Source: Salipiger sp. H15 | GTDB lineage: Bacteria > Pseudomonadota > Alphaproteobacteria > Rhodobacterales > Rhodobacteraceae | Direction: 5' to 3' | Length of the DNA: 64,000 nt | Assembly (NCBI RefSeq): GCF_040409955.1 | Contig: NZ_CP123384.1 | Coordinates: forward strand, 1,336,501-1,400,500 | In this document: positions 16,742 through 24,944 of the stretch, piece after piece | Position numbering within the stretch: the stretch's first letter is position 1 | Layout of the letters: each line of letters opens with the position of its first letter | Position numbers and translations under genes: made by a program | The notes under the pieces: model-generated | Databases searched by the model: none | The model's input: the letters and a program-made list of their open reading frames with translations, nothing else | Told to the model about the DNA's origin: nothing

Positions 16742-18880
16742 CTATTCCGCGGCGGCAGGCATGGCCGCCAGGGAGGAATCGCGATGGCGGCTGACGGAGG
16801 CCACGTCGCTTTCGGCTTCGAGTGCGGACATCACCGAATGGAGGTGCTCGGCATCCCTCAGTTCCACGTCGATCTGGATTCTGAAGAAGTCCGGTTTCCG
16901 GTCGATGAAGTGCAGGTTCGAGATATTGGCCCCGCGCTCTCCGATCAAGGTGCAAATGCGCCCGAGCACGCCCGCGTCATTCCCGACCGTGAGGTCGAGG
17001 CTCAGGTCATAGGCCGCGGGGTGCGTGCCCTCGGCCCAGTGCAGGTCGACCCAGCGCTCCGGCTGGTCCTCGTAGCGGGCCAGCGATTCGCAGTCGATGG
17101 CGTGCACGAAGACGCCCTTGCCGCGCTTGGTGATGCCGACGATCCGCTCGCCCGGCAGCGGCTGGCAGCAGCGCGCGCGGGTGAAGCCGGTGCCCGGCTC
17201 GAGGCCGATGACCGCGCGCTGCATCTCGACCTCGTGCTCGTCGGCCGGGGTGAGATCGGGATAGACCGCGTGCACCACCTCGCGCGTGGTCAATTCCGCG
17301 CTACCAAGACGCGCGAGCACCTCGTCCGCATCCTCGAGCCGCAGCGTCTTGGCGGCCTTTTCCAGCACCTTGTCCGTGGCCTTCTTGCCGACATGCTCGA
17401 AGGCCGAGCGCGCAAGTTCCTGGCCGAGCTTGATGAAGCGGCCACGGCCGGCCTCGCGCAGGGCGCGGCGGATGGCGCTGCGCGCCTTGCCGGTGGTGGC
17501 GATGTCGAGCCAGGTGGCCTGCGGCGTCTGGCCCTCGGCGGTGATGATCTCGACCGACTGGCCGTTCTTCAGCCGGGTCCAGAGCGGCACGCGGATGCCG
17601 TCGACCTTGGCGCCGACGCAGGCCGAGCCGATGCGGGTGTGGATGGCATAGGCGTAGTCGAGCGGCGTCGCGCCGCGCGGCAGCTTCACCACGTCGCCCT
17701 TGGGCGTGAAGCAGAACACCTTGTCCGAGTACATCTCGAGCTTCACCGCCTCGAGGAACTCGTCGTGATCCTCCTCGGCGTCGAACTGCTCGGTCAGCGA
17801 CGAGATCCAGCGTGCGGGATCGACGGCGAACGGGTTCTCGGAGCGCACGCCGTCGCGGTAGGACCAGTGCGCGGCGACGCCGGTCTCGGCCACGTCATGC
17901 ATCTGGCGGGTGCGGATCTGCACCTCGACGCGCTTGCCGTCGCGGCCCGAGACGGTGGTGTGGATCGAGCGGTAGCCGTTGGACTTCGGCTGGCTGATGT
18001 AATCCTTGAAGCGGCCGGGCACCGAGCGCCAGCGCTGGTGGATCACGCCGAGCGCGCGGTAGCAGTCCATCTCCGAGCGGGTGATGACGCGGAAGCCGTA
18101 GATGTCGGACAGGCGCGAGAAGCCCATGCCCTTTTCCTGCATCTTGCGCCAGATCGAGTAGGGCTTCTTGGCGCGGCCGAAGACCTCGGCCTCGATCGCC
18201 GCCACCTCGAGCTCGTGGCGCATGTCGCCGGTGATCCGGTGGATCACGTCGCCGGCTTCCTTCTGCAGGTTGATGAAGCGGCGGATGATCGAGGCGCGCC
18301 CCTCGGGGTTGAGCACGCGGAAGGCAAGATCCTCGAGCTCCTCGCGCATCCACTGCATGCCCATCCGGCCGGCCAGCGGCGCGTAGATGTCCATCGTCTC
18401 GCGCGCCTTCTGCACCTGCTTCTCGGGACGCATCGCCTTGATCGTCCGCATGTTGTGCAGCCGGTCGGCGAGCTTGACCAGAATCACCCGCAGGTCGCGG
18501 GACATGGCCATGAAGAGCTTGCGGAAGTTCTCGGCCTGCTTGGTCTCGGACGACGAGAGCTGCAGGTTGGTCAGCTTGGTGACCCCGTCCACCAGGTCCG
18601 CCACTTCCGACCCGAAGCGGTCGGCCACGTCCTGGTACGAGGCGCGGGTGTCCTCGATCGTGTCGTGCAGCAGTGCGGTGATGATGGTCGCGTCGTCCAG
18701 TTGCTGCTCGGTGAGGATGGCGGCAACGGCGACGGGATGGGTGAAGTAGGGCTCGCCGGAATGGCGGAATTGCCCCTCGTGCATCCGCAGGCCGTAATCA
18801 TAGGCCTCGCGGATGAGCTTCTCGTTCGTCTTCGGATTGTAGTTGCGGACCAGTGCAACCAAGTCTTCCGCCGCGATCAT
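16742..18880 (-). CDS. rsh: Bifunctional (p)ppGpp synthetase/hydrolase (RelA/SpoT homologue)
   Basis: 712 residues with the full long-RSH layout: HD hydrolase domain at about 25-150 (ITALLHDTIEDT intact), synthetase domain at 230-350 (FSRLSDIYGFRVIT, PKSNGYRSIHTTV), TGS domain near 390-450 (FTPKGDVVKLPRGATPLDYA), and a C-terminal ACT domain from about 630 (VGNDAGVLGRICTLIGERGA). It is the only such enzyme in this window and both active sites look intact, so it should make and degrade the alarmone. It follows rpoZ by 40 bases. Confidence 0.97.
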   Translation of the reverse strand: MIAAEDLVALVRNYNPKTNEKLIREAYDYGLRMHEGQFRHSGEPYFTHPVAVAAILTEQQLDDATIITALLHDTIEDTRASYQDVADRFGSEVADLVDGVTKLTNLQLSSSETKQAENFRKLFMAMSRDLRVILVKLADRLHNMRTIKAMRPEKQVQKARETMDIYAPLAGRMGMQWMREELEDLAFRVLNPEGRASIIRRFINLQKEAGDVIHRITGDMRHELEVAAIEAEVFGRAKKPYSIWRKMQEKGMGFSRLSDIYGFRVITRSEMDCYRALGVIHQRWRSVPGRFKDYISQPKSNGYRSIHTTVSGRDGKRVEVQIRTRQMHDVAETGVAAHWSYRDGVRSENPFAVDPARWISSLTEQFDAEEDHDEFLEAVKLEMYSDKVFCFTPKGDVVKLPRGATPLDYAYAIHTRIGSACVGAKVDGIRVPLWTRLKNGQSVEIITAEGQTPQATWLDIATTGKARSAIRRALREAGRGRFIKLGQELARSAFEHVGKKATDKVLEKAAKTLRLEDADEVLARLGSAELTTREVVHAVYPDLTPADEHEVEMQRAVIGLEPGTGFTRARCCQPLPGERIVGITKRGKGVFVHAIDCESLARYEDQPERWVDLHWAEGTHPAAYDLSLDLTVGNDAGVLGRICTLIGERGANISNLHFIDRKPDFFRIQIDVELRDAEHLHSVMSALEAESDVASVSRHRDSSLAAMPAAAE

Positions 18881-18920
18881 GGGCGCCTATCCTTACCCTG
18901 GCCCGCTACAAGCGAGCCTC

Positions 18921-19274
18921 TCAGCTCTCTCCTTGCGCTTCCATCAGGGCGCGCAGGAGCTTCTCTTCCGACATGTCGTCATCGGCGGGCTTGTCCTGCT
19001 CGGCACCCATCAGAAGCGCCATGCTGTCCTCTTCGGGCTCGTCGACCTCGATCTGGGTCTGGTGCGACTCGATCAGGCGCTCGCGCAGCTCGTCGGCGGA
19101 CTGGGTTTCCTCGGCGATCTCGCGCAGGGCGACCACCGGGTTCTTGTCGTTGTCGCGGTCGACGGTGATCGGCGCACCGGCCGCGACTTCGCGGGCACGA
19201 TGAGAGGCGAGCATCACCAGCTCGAACCGGTTGGGAACCTTGTCGACGCAGTCTTCTACCGTGACGCGGGCCAT
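18921..19274 (-). CDS. rpoZ: RNA polymerase omega subunit
   Basis: 117 residues. The conserved N-terminus [20 protein letters not shown] and the [12 protein letters not shown] segment identify omega, which chaperones the beta-prime subunit and takes part in ppGpp binding. The acidic C-terminal extension is typical of Alphaproteobacteria. It sits directly before rsh, a conserved pairing. Confidence 0.97.
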   Translation of the reverse strand: MARVTVEDCVDKVPNRFELVMLASHRAREVAAGAPITVDRDNDKNPVVALREIAEETQSADELRERLIESHQTQIEVDEPEEDSMALLMGAEQDKPADDDMSEEKLLRALMEAQGES

Positions 19275-19372
19275 GAGCGTTTCACCTTCGGTTGACCGTA
19301 AGAAATGCGACTACTACCGCGATGCCGAGGGATTGACAAGCGCAAACGCGGCGCCCTTGCGGCAGCGTTCGA

Positions 19373-19960
19373 TCAGATTGGAACGACCTCCGCGCGGGCC
19401 TCCGCGGGCAGCGCGTCACACAGTTCCCGGACCGAGCGGCCGAGGATCGGGTGACGCCAATCCGCGGCGATGTCGCACAGCGGGACAAGCACGAAGCCGC
19501 GGTCCTGCAGGCGCGGATGCGGAAGAATCAGCCGGTCCGGGGTCACCCCCTGCTGCTGGTCGGCGGTGATTTCCCTCCAGCGCGTCTGCGTTGCCTCATC
19601 CGGCATCACGGTTTCGCCAACCGCCAGAAGATCGAGATCGAGCGTCCGGCTGCCCCAGCGGAGGGTTCTCTCGCGTCCGAAACGCGCCTCGACCCGGTGC
19701 AGCGCGGCAAGGATCTCGGCCGGGTTGCCGGAACCTGTCAACTGGGCGCAGGCGTTGCAGTAGTCCGGGCCAAAACCGGCAGGAAAACATGGGGTTGCGT
19801 AGAAGTTGCTGACCTTGACAACCTGGTAGCCCTCCCCCTCCAGCGCGGCGAGCGCAGCCTGCAGGGTTTCCCTTGGGGAACCGGCGTCCGACGGCAGGTT
19901 TGCCCCCAATGCGATCAGTATGTTGGGGTCCGAAACCAAGGGGACACTATCCTTCTGCAT
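19373..19960 (-). CDS. folK: 2-amino-4-hydroxy-6-hydroxymethyldihydropteridine diphosphokinase
   Basis: 195 residues with HPPK motifs: LIALGANLPSDAGSPRETL at the N-terminus, the ATP-binding RWGSRTLDLDLL stretch with its two aspartates, and LPHPRLQDRGFVLVPL. It pyrophosphorylates the pterin precursor of folate. It ends 98 bases before rpoZ on the same strand and is divergent from the NYN-domain gene, with an AT-rich gap of 114 bases that should contain promoters. Confidence 0.95.
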   Translation of the reverse strand: MQKDSVPLVSDPNILIALGANLPSDAGSPRETLQAALAALEGEGYQVVKVSNFYATPCFPAGFGPDYCNACAQLTGSGNPAEILAALHRVEARFGRERTLRWGSRTLDLDLLAVGETVMPDEATQTRWREITADQQQGVTPDRLILPHPRLQDRGFVLVPLCDIAADWRHPILGRSVRELCDALPAEARAEVVPI

Positions 19961-20074
19961 ATATTGCTCTGCTTGAAAAGCTGTCCGAAACGCTTACTCT
20001 TATAACTGGGCGCCCCATTTTTCCATTTTTTCCACTCACGGATCCGGCGACCCGATTGCTCGAAAGGACATTTG

Positions 20075-20647
20075 ATGTTTTACAAGGACGAACGGTTGGC
20101 GCTGTTCATTGACGGGTCGAACCTGTATGCAGCCGCCAAGGCCCTCGGCTTCGACATCGACTACAAGCTGCTAAGACAAGAATTCGTTCGCCGTGGCAAG
20201 ATGGTGCGCGCCTTCTATTATACTGCGCTCCTCGAAAACGACGAATATTCGCCGATCCGCCCGCTGGTGGACTGGCTGCACTACAATGGCTTCACCATGG
20301 TCACCAAGCCCGCGAAGGAATACACCGACGCGCAGGGCCGCCGTAAGGTGAAGGGCAACATGGACATCGAGCTGACCGTCGATGCCATGGAACTGGCGCC
20401 GCGCGTCGATCACATCGTGCTGTTCTCTGGGGATGGAGACTTCCGGCCGCTGATCGAAAGCCTGCAACGCCAAGGCGTTCGCGTCTCGGTCGTCTCGACG
20501 ATCCGCAGCCAGCCGCCGATGATCGCGGACGAGCTGCGCCGTCAGGCCGACAACTTCATCGAGCTCGACGAACTCCGGGACGTGATCGGTCGTCCGCCGC
20601 GTGAGCAGCAGGCGGAGCGCAACTTCGAGGTTGCCAACGGGAACTGA
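20075..20647 (+). CDS. NYN/LabA-DUF88 domain putative RNase
   Basis: 190 residues of the PIN-like NYN fold: acidic motif LALFIDGSNLYAAAKALGF near the start, VKGNMDIELTVDAMELAP in the middle and VLFSGDGDFRPLIESLQRQG later, keeping the aspartates that would bind a metal in a nuclease site. A TTG at 20072 is open, but the ATG at 20075 follows AAAGGA by 6 bases. A role in RNA turnover is inferred from the fold only. Confidence 0.88.
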   Translation: MFYKDERLALFIDGSNLYAAAKALGFDIDYKLLRQEFVRRGKMVRAFYYTALLENDEYSPIRPLVDWLHYNGFTMVTKPAKEYTDAQGRRKVKGNMDIELTVDAMELAPRVDHIVLFSGDGDFRPLIESLQRQGVRVSVVSTIRSQPPMIADELRRQADNFIELDELRDVIGRPPREQQAERNFEVANGN

Positions 20648-20701
20648 TCCCTTGGTGAAGCAACCGGACGGCGGATTTTGTGGGGATGAGGTCCGCCGCC
20701 C

Positions 20702-21142
20702 ATGATGGCTGAGGCTGCCAGTTACGGCGGCCTCTTCGTCGCGGCTTTCGGGGCCGCGACGATCCTGCCGTTCCAGTCCGAGCTGATCTTCGTCGGGCTG
20801 CAGCTGGGCTCCGGCCTGCCGGTCTGGGCGCTGGTTCTTGTCGCGAGCATCGGCAACACTCTCGGCTCGGTGGTCAACTACGCGCTTGGCGCGGGGCTCG
20901 AGCATTTCCGCCACCGCCGCTGGTTTCCCGTCACCGAGGCGCAGCTCGAGCGTGCGCAGCGCTGGTATGCGAAATGGGGCATCTGGTCGCTGCTGCTGAG
21001 CTGGGCACCGCTGGGCGACGGCTTCACCGTCGTCGCGGGGATCATGCGCACGCCGCTCTGGCTCTTCGTGCTGCTCGTCGCCGTGGCGAAAACCGGGCGC
21101 TACATCATCCTTGCCTGGCTGACCGCCGCGACCCTCGGCTGA
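20702..21142 (+). CDS. YqaA/DedA-like membrane protein
   Basis: 146 residues with several hydrophobic segments and SNARE-associated (VTT-type) features: [30 protein letters not shown] and the amphipathic [20 protein letters not shown] segment. The family is implicated in membrane lipid handling (DedA relatives flip phospholipids), but YqaA itself is uncharacterised. An adjacent ATG pair at 20702/20705 leaves the exact start open by one codon. ispH follows 56 bases later. Confidence 0.85.
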   Translation: MMAEAASYGGLFVAAFGAATILPFQSELIFVGLQLGSGLPVWALVLVASIGNTLGSVVNYALGAGLEHFRHRRWFPVTEAQLERAQRWYAKWGIWSLLLSWAPLGDGFTVVAGIMRTPLWLFVLLVAVAKTGRYIILAWLTAATLG

Positions 21143-21198
21143 CCCTCTGGACCCGCGCCCGCAGAGCCACTAGGTCTGGGGCAACAGGAGACGCCGCC

Positions 21199-21246
21199 GT
21201 GACCCAAGTCGTGACCCAAGCCGTGACCAAAGCCTTGACCAAAGCC
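21199..21246 (+). repeat. Four-fold 12-bp tandem repeat at the ispH start
   Basis: Units GTGACCCAAGTC, GTGACCCAAGCC, GTGACCAAAGCC and TTGACCAAAGCC run head to tail and encode [16 protein letters not shown]. Each unit starts with a possible initiation codon in the ispH frame. Only the first has a clear ribosome site. The unit length is a multiple of three, so changes in copy number would keep the frame. Confidence 0.9.
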
Positions 21247-22185
21247 CCGCTCACCCTCTATCTAGCCGCGCCGCGCGGCTTCTGCGCCGGTGTCGACCGG
21301 GCGATCAAGATCGTCGAGATGGCGCTCGAGAAATGGGGCGCGCCGGTCTATGTCCGCCACGAGATCGTGCACAACAAGTTCGTCGTCGACGGGCTGCGCG
21401 ACAAGGGCGCGGTGTTTGTCGAGGAGCTCGAGGATTGCCCGCCGGACCGGCCGGTGATCTTCTCGGCCCATGGCGTGCCCAAGGCGGTGCCCGCCGAGGC
21501 GGCGCGGCGCGAGATGGTCTACGTCGACGCCACCTGCCCGCTGGTCTCCAAGGTGCATATCGAGGCCGCCCGCCACCACGAGAACGGGCTGCAGATGATC
21601 ATGATCGGTCACGAAGGCCACCCCGAGACCATCGGCACGATGGGCCAGCTGCCCGAGGGCGAGGTGCTGCTGGTCGAGACCGTCGCCGACGTGGCATCGG
21701 TCGCGGTGCGCGATCCCGAACGGCTCGCCTTCGTCACCCAGACCACGCTCTCGGTCGACGACACGGTCGACATCGTGGCGGCGCTGCGCGACCGCTTCCC
21801 GGCCATCGTCGGGCCGCACAAGGAAGACATCTGCTACGCCACCACCAACCGGCAGGAAGCGGTGAAGGCGATCGCGCCTGACTGCGACGCGCTGCTGGTG
21901 GTGGGCGCGCCGAACTCCTCGAACTCGAAGCGGCTGGTCGAGGTGGCGCGCAAGGCGGGCTGCGGCTACGCCCAGCTGGTGCAGCGCGCCGAGGAGATCG
22001 ACTGGCGCGCGCTCGAGGGCATCCGATCGGTCGGCGTCACCGCCGGGGCCTCGGCTCCCGAGGTGCTGATCGACGAGGTCGTCGCCGCCTTCGGCGCGCG
22101 CTTCGACATGACCGTCGAGAAGGTCGAGACCGCGCAGGAGAACGTCGAGTTCAAGGTGCCGCGCGTGCTGCGCATGCCGGCGTGA
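21199..22185 (+). CDS. ispH: 4-hydroxy-3-methylbut-2-enyl diphosphate reductase
   Basis: 328 residues. The iron-sulfur ligands are visible: Cys29 in [12 protein letters not shown], the cysteine in [11 protein letters not shown], and the later one in [11 protein letters not shown]; the PNSSNSKRL substrate loop is present. It catalyses the last step of the MEP isoprenoid pathway. The start is a GTG at 21199 with AGGAGA seven bases upstream. The first 48 bases are a four-fold 12-bp repeat offering further in-frame GTG/GTG/TTG starts, so the N-terminal 16 residues are a repeat extension in front of the conserved domain. Confidence 0.95.
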   Translation: MTQVVTQAVTKALTKAPLTLYLAAPRGFCAGVDRAIKIVEMALEKWGAPVYVRHEIVHNKFVVDGLRDKGAVFVEELEDCPPDRPVIFSAHGVPKAVPAEAARREMVYVDATCPLVSKVHIEAARHHENGLQMIMIGHEGHPETIGTMGQLPEGEVLLVETVADVASVAVRDPERLAFVTQTTLSVDDTVDIVAALRDRFPAIVGPHKEDICYATTNRQEAVKAIAPDCDALLVVGAPNSSNSKRLVEVARKAGCGYAQLVQRAEEIDWRALEGIRSVGVTAGASAPEVLIDEVVAAFGARFDMTVEKVETAQENVEFKVPRVLRMPA

Positions 22186-22574
22186 GCCTGCCGGCCCTCT
22201 CGCTCGTCCTGCTGCCGCAGGAGCACGCGATCCTGCGCCTGCCGCCGGAGGCGGATTTCCCCGACTGGACCGGCCGCGAAGGCTGCGTCAGCGTCACCCG
22301 CGCGCCGGACGAGCTGTCGGTCGTCTGCCCCGCCGCCGCTGTCCCCGAGGGCATCGAGGGCAGCTTCGGCTGGCGCGCCTTCCGGGTCGACACGCTGGCC
22401 GGGCTCGACGAGCCGGGCGTCGTGCTGGCAGCGGTGAAGCCGCTCTCGGAGGCCGGGCTCGGGGTCTTTGTCCTGTCGACCTTCCTGCGCGACTACCTGC
22501 TGGTGAACGGCGCGCAGCTCGGCAGGGCCGAGGCGCTGCTCGTGGCCGCCGGGCATCGCGTCACGGCCGGCTGA
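22182..22574 (+). CDS. ACT domain-containing protein
   Basis: 130 residues with the two-part ACT pattern found in small CASTOR-like proteins: a first half with [12 protein letters not shown] and [14 protein letters not shown], and a second half with [20 protein letters not shown]. Such domains bind amino acids. It starts with GTG overlapping the ispH stop (GTGA), so it is translationally coupled. The ligand and partner are unknown. Confidence 0.83.
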   Translation: MSLPALSLVLLPQEHAILRLPPEADFPDWTGREGCVSVTRAPDELSVVCPAAAVPEGIEGSFGWRAFRVDTLAGLDEPGVVLAAVKPLSEAGLGVFVLSTFLRDYLLVNGAQLGRAEALLVAAGHRVTAG

Positions 22575-22654
22575 TCCCGGCTCCGGGCCCGCCCGTTGAC
22601 AGGGGCGGGGCGATCGGGAAGCTTGCGGCCAGTTCACGTGCCGAAGGAGAGACC

Positions 22655-22690
22655 ATGCCCCGCCACACCAGCCCGCGGAGCCGCGCATGA
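22655..22690 (+). CDS. Possible 11-codon leader frame before DUF3429
   Basis: ATG at 22655 stands six bases after a strong ribosome site (AAGGAG at 22644-22649) and opens an 11-codon frame, MPRHTSPRSRA, whose TGA overlaps the ATG of the DUF3429 gene as ATGA (22687-22690). This is the best ribosome site near that gene, so ribosomes may load here and pass on by coupling. A TTGACA at 22596-22601 could be the -35 box of a promoter, but the -10 is poor. The DUF3429 start has its own weaker GGAG. Confidence 0.4.
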   Translation: MPRHTSPRSRA

Positions 22691-23139
22691 GTTCCGTTCC
22701 CCGCGCGCCGCTCTTCCTCGCCTTCCTCGGGCTGCTGCCCTTCCTGTGGTCGGTCGCCACCCGCTACAACGCCGCGCTCTACGACTGGTCCATCGCCCAC
22801 CTCGGAAGCCGTTTCGTCGCGCCCTACCTGCAGCTTTCCTACGGCACGGTGATCCTCGCCTTCATGTCGGGCGTGCTCTGGGGCTTTGCCACCAAGGCGG
22901 GCGGGGCCAAGGCTGCGGTGGCCTACGCCCTGTCGGTGCTGCCCGCGCTCTGGGCCTTCGTCATGGTCGGCGGCGGGCCGGTGGCGGCGGCGACCAACCT
23001 CGTCTTCGGCTTCCTTGGCCTGTTGCTGCTCGACGCCGCCTTCCAGCTCTGGAACCTGGCCCCGCGCTGGTGGCTGGGGCTGCGGGTGCCGGTGACCGTG
23101 ATCGCGGTGGCCTGCCTTTCGGTGGAGGCGTTCCTGTGA
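22687..23139 (+). CDS. DUF3429 domain membrane protein
   Basis: 150 residues with five hydrophobic segments. The DUF3429 pattern is seen in LFLAFLGLLPFLWS, YLQLSYGTVILAFMSGVLWG (pieces) and the aromatic FQLWNLAPRWWLGLRVPVT near the end. No function is known for the family. GGAG six bases before the ATG supports the start, and the upstream 11-codon frame overlaps it. Its TGA overlaps the first of three repeated GTG starts leading to the methyltransferase gene. Confidence 0.85.
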   Translation: MSSVPRAPLFLAFLGLLPFLWSVATRYNAALYDWSIAHLGSRFVAPYLQLSYGTVILAFMSGVLWGFATKAGGAKAAVAYALSVLPALWAFVMVGGGPVAAATNLVFGFLGLLLLDAAFQLWNLAPRWWLGLRVPVTVIAVACLSVEAFL

Positions 23140-23162
23140 CCGACGAGAGGACCCTGCGGTGA
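23136..23162 (+). CDS. 8-codon nested frame 1 (duplicated start region)
   Basis: GTG at 23136 overlaps the DUF3429 stop (GTGA) and opens VTDERTLR followed by TGA at 23160-23162. The stop overlaps the GTG of the next repeat unit as GTGA. It looks like a stranded copy of the methyltransferase start, and could still relay ribosomes. Translation is not demonstrated. Confidence 0.35.
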   Translation: MTDERTLR

Positions 23163-23185
23163 GCGACGAGGAGACCCTCCGGTGA
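23159..23185 (+). CDS. 8-codon nested frame 2 (duplicated start region)
   Basis: GTG at 23159 opens VSDEETLR and stops at TGA 23183-23185, which overlaps the GTG (23182) of the methyltransferase as GTGA. The peptide is identical to the methyltransferase N-terminus except Ser for Thr at position 2. It has the same relay geometry as frame 1. Translation is not demonstrated. Confidence 0.35.
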   Translation: MSDEETLR

Positions 23186-23769
23186 CTGACGAGGAGACCC
23201 TCCGGGTCTACGCCGCCAGGGCGCGGGACTACGAGGCCATGGCCGAGGGCAAGGTCTTCCCGACGTTGCCCGCCTTCCTTGCCGCGCTACCGACGGGCGG
23301 ACGGGTGCTCGATCTCGGCTGCGGTCCAGGGCTCGAGGCGGCGCACATGGCGCGGGCGGGCTTCGTCGTCGAAGCGATGGACGCCGCCCCCGAGATGGTC
23401 GCCCTAGCCGCGGCGCGCCCGGGCGTGGACGCTTGGCAGGCCAGCTTCGACGAGCTGACGGCCGAACACCGCTACGATGGCATCTGGGCCGCCTTCAGCC
23501 TGCTGCACGCGCCGCGCGCCGACATGCCCCGGCACCTCGCGGCCATCGCCCGGGCGCTCAAGCCCGGCGGGCGGCTGGGGCTCACGCTGAAGGAAGGGCA
23601 GGGCGAGGCGCGCGACCGGCTCGGCCGCTTCTACAGCTACTATTCCGAGCCCGAGCTGCGGCACCTGCTCGCCGGGGCCGGTCTCTCCGTCACGTCGGTC
23701 ACCCGGGGCGCGGGGAGCGGGCTTGACGGCACCGTGTCGCCATGGCTTAGCGTGCTCGCCCATGGCTGA
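23182..23769 (+). CDS. Class I SAM-dependent methyltransferase
   Basis: 195 residues. The Rossmann-type SAM site is [19 protein letters not shown] (motif I) followed by an acidic residue at the end of strand 2 (EAMDAAPEM), with [14 protein letters not shown] as motif IV and [14 protein letters not shown] as the post-motif. The substrate is unknown; relatives are annotated as generic methyltransferases. The GTG start lies in the third copy of a 23-bp repeat. The end overlaps rnhA by 8 bases, so expression is coupled. Confidence 0.9.
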   Translation: MTDEETLRVYAARARDYEAMAEGKVFPTLPAFLAALPTGGRVLDLGCGPGLEAAHMARAGFVVEAMDAAPEMVALAAARPGVDAWQASFDELTAEHRYDGIWAAFSLLHAPRADMPRHLAAIARALKPGGRLGLTLKEGQGEARDRLGRFYSYYSEPELRHLLAGAGLSVTSVTRGAGSGLDGTVSPWLSVLAHG

Positions 23770-24214
23770 CCTATTTGCATATACCGACGGAGCCTGCTCC
23801 GGAAATCCCGGCCCCGGTGGCTGGGGCGTTCTCATGCGCGCGATGGAGGGCGAGACCGTCGCCAAGGAGCGCGAGCTCAAGGGCGGCGAGGCCGAGACCA
23901 CCAACAACCGCATGGAACTGATGGCGGCGATCAGCGCGCTCGAGGCGCTCTCGCGCCCGTCGAAGATCACCGTCGTCACCGACAGCGCCTACGTGAAGAA
24001 CGGCGTCACCGGCTGGATCCACGGCTGGAAGCGCAACGGCTGGAAGACCGCCGCCAAGAAGCCGGTGAAGAACGCCGAGCTCTGGATGCGGCTCGACGAG
24101 GCGCAGCGCCGCCACGACGTGACCTGGCAATGGGTCAAGGGCCACGCCGGCCACCCCGAGAACGAGCGCGCCGACGAGCTTGCGCGGGCCGGCATGGCCC
24201 CGTTCAAGGGCTGA
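23762..24214 (+). CDS. rnhA: Ribonuclease HI
   Basis: 150 residues with all four catalytic acids in place: Asp9 in [16 protein letters not shown], the glutamate in [11 protein letters not shown], the aspartate in [11 protein letters not shown], and the late aspartate in [10 protein letters not shown]. It removes RNA from RNA-DNA hybrids. The frame is open further upstream, but the ATG at 23762 gives the standard N-terminus and overlaps the methyltransferase by 8 bases. Confidence 0.97.
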   Translation: MADLFAYTDGACSGNPGPGGWGVLMRAMEGETVAKERELKGGEAETTNNRMELMAAISALEALSRPSKITVVTDSAYVKNGVTGWIHGWKRNGWKTAAKKPVKNAELWMRLDEAQRRHDVTWQWVKGHAGHPENERADELARAGMAPFKG

Positions 24215-24218
24215 GGAG

Positions 24219-24842
24219 GTGAGCCCGCTCGTCCTTCTCGACTACGCATCGGTGGTGATCTTCGCGCTGACCGGTGCGCTGGTCGCGAGCCGGGCGCAGC
24301 TCGACGTGGTGGGCTTTGCCTTCCTCGCCTGCCTCACCGCCGTCGGCGGCGGCACCACCCGCGACCTGCTGCTGAACCGCCACCCGGTGTTCTGGGTCGC
24401 CGAGCCCACCTATCTCGGCATCGCCTGCGCCGCCGCGCTGCTGGTCTTCTTCACTGCGCACCTGCTGGAAAGCCGGGCCAAGGCGATCCTCTGGCTCGAC
24501 GCCGCCGCGCTGTCGGTCGCCGTGGCCGCCGGCAGCGGCATCGCCATGGCCGAAGGCGTGAGCTGGGGCGTGGTGCTGGTCATGGGGGTGATGTCGGGCT
24601 GCCTCGGCGGGCTGATGCGCGACGTCGTGGCCAACGAGGTGCCACTGCTGCTGAAGCAGGGCGAGCCCTATGCTACCTGCGCGCTCGGCGGGGCCGTCGC
24701 GCTGCTGGTCGCGACCTGGCTGGGGCTGCCGCCCTTCCTTGCCGCGATCATCTGCTCGGCGGTCACCTTCGCGCTGCGCGCCTCGGCCATCGCCTTCGGC
24801 TGGGGCATCCCGGTCTACAAGTCCCGCCCGCCGCGCGTCTGA
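24219..24842 (+). CDS. Trimeric intracellular cation channel family (UPF0126/TRIC)
   Basis: 207 residues with about seven membrane segments forming two homologous halves; each carries the Gly-Gly...Arg-Asp motif (GGGTTRDLLLNRHPVFW and GGLMRDVVANEVPLLL) characteristic of prokaryotic TRIC channels, which conduct monovalent cations. The GTG at 24219 gives the family N-terminus, but its GGAGG abuts the codon directly. A TTG start at 24180 inside rnhA is the alternative. Start confidence is low, gene confidence high. Confidence 0.88.
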   Translation: MSPLVLLDYASVVIFALTGALVASRAQLDVVGFAFLACLTAVGGGTTRDLLLNRHPVFWVAEPTYLGIACAAALLVFFTAHLLESRAKAILWLDAAALSVAVAAGSGIAMAEGVSWGVVLVMGVMSGCLGGLMRDVVANEVPLLLKQGEPYATCALGGAVALLVATWLGLPPFLAAIICSAVTFALRASAIAFGWGIPVYKSRPPRV

Positions 24843-24853
24843 GCGGGGCGGAT

Positions 24854-24906
24854 GCGAGGGGCGCTGCCCCTCGCGCTCCCCGGCGTATTTTCCAAGAGAA
24901 GAAGGG
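24854..24906 (+). repeat. Composite gene-end repeat, copy B
   Basis: Between the convergent TRIC and MalY genes. A nine-base-pair hairpin GCGAGGGGC-GCT-GCCCCTCGC (24854-24874) is followed by CCCCGGCGTATTTTCC and AAGAGAAGAAGGG (24878-24906). The orientation is plus. It matches copies A and C in both parts. The hairpin may terminate the upstream gene. Confidence 0.8.
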
Positions 24907-24944
24907 CAGGGCGCGGACCTTGCCGGACCGCACCCCGCGCCGGG

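Larger units (their letters stand above)
23136..23204 (+). repeat. Three tandem 23-bp copies of a gene start
   Basis: Units 23136-23158, 23159-23181 and 23182-23204 each begin with GTGA and share GACGAG...ACCCT; units 2 and 3 differ at only one base and unit 1 at a few. Because 23 is not a multiple of three, each unit shifts frame, so units 1 and 2 end in TGA after eight codons and only unit 3 continues into the methyltransferase. This is a clear tandem duplication at a gene junction. Confidence 0.93.

Noticed and set aside
16253..19168. A 971-codon open frame on the plus strand across DUF2062, rsh and rpoZ
   Set aside because: It is antisense to well-identified genes; its arginine/histidine/aspartate-rich composition is what a reverse-complement of GC-rich codons gives. 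Similar long antisense frames over mutL, DUF2125, the chemoreceptor and the sugar dehydratase were dropped for the same reason.
19961..20074. TTGAAA and TATAAC as promoter boxes upstream of the NYN gene
   Set aside because: The spacing of 22 bases is too long for a sigma-70 promoter; the AT-rich gap probably holds a promoter but not this pair.
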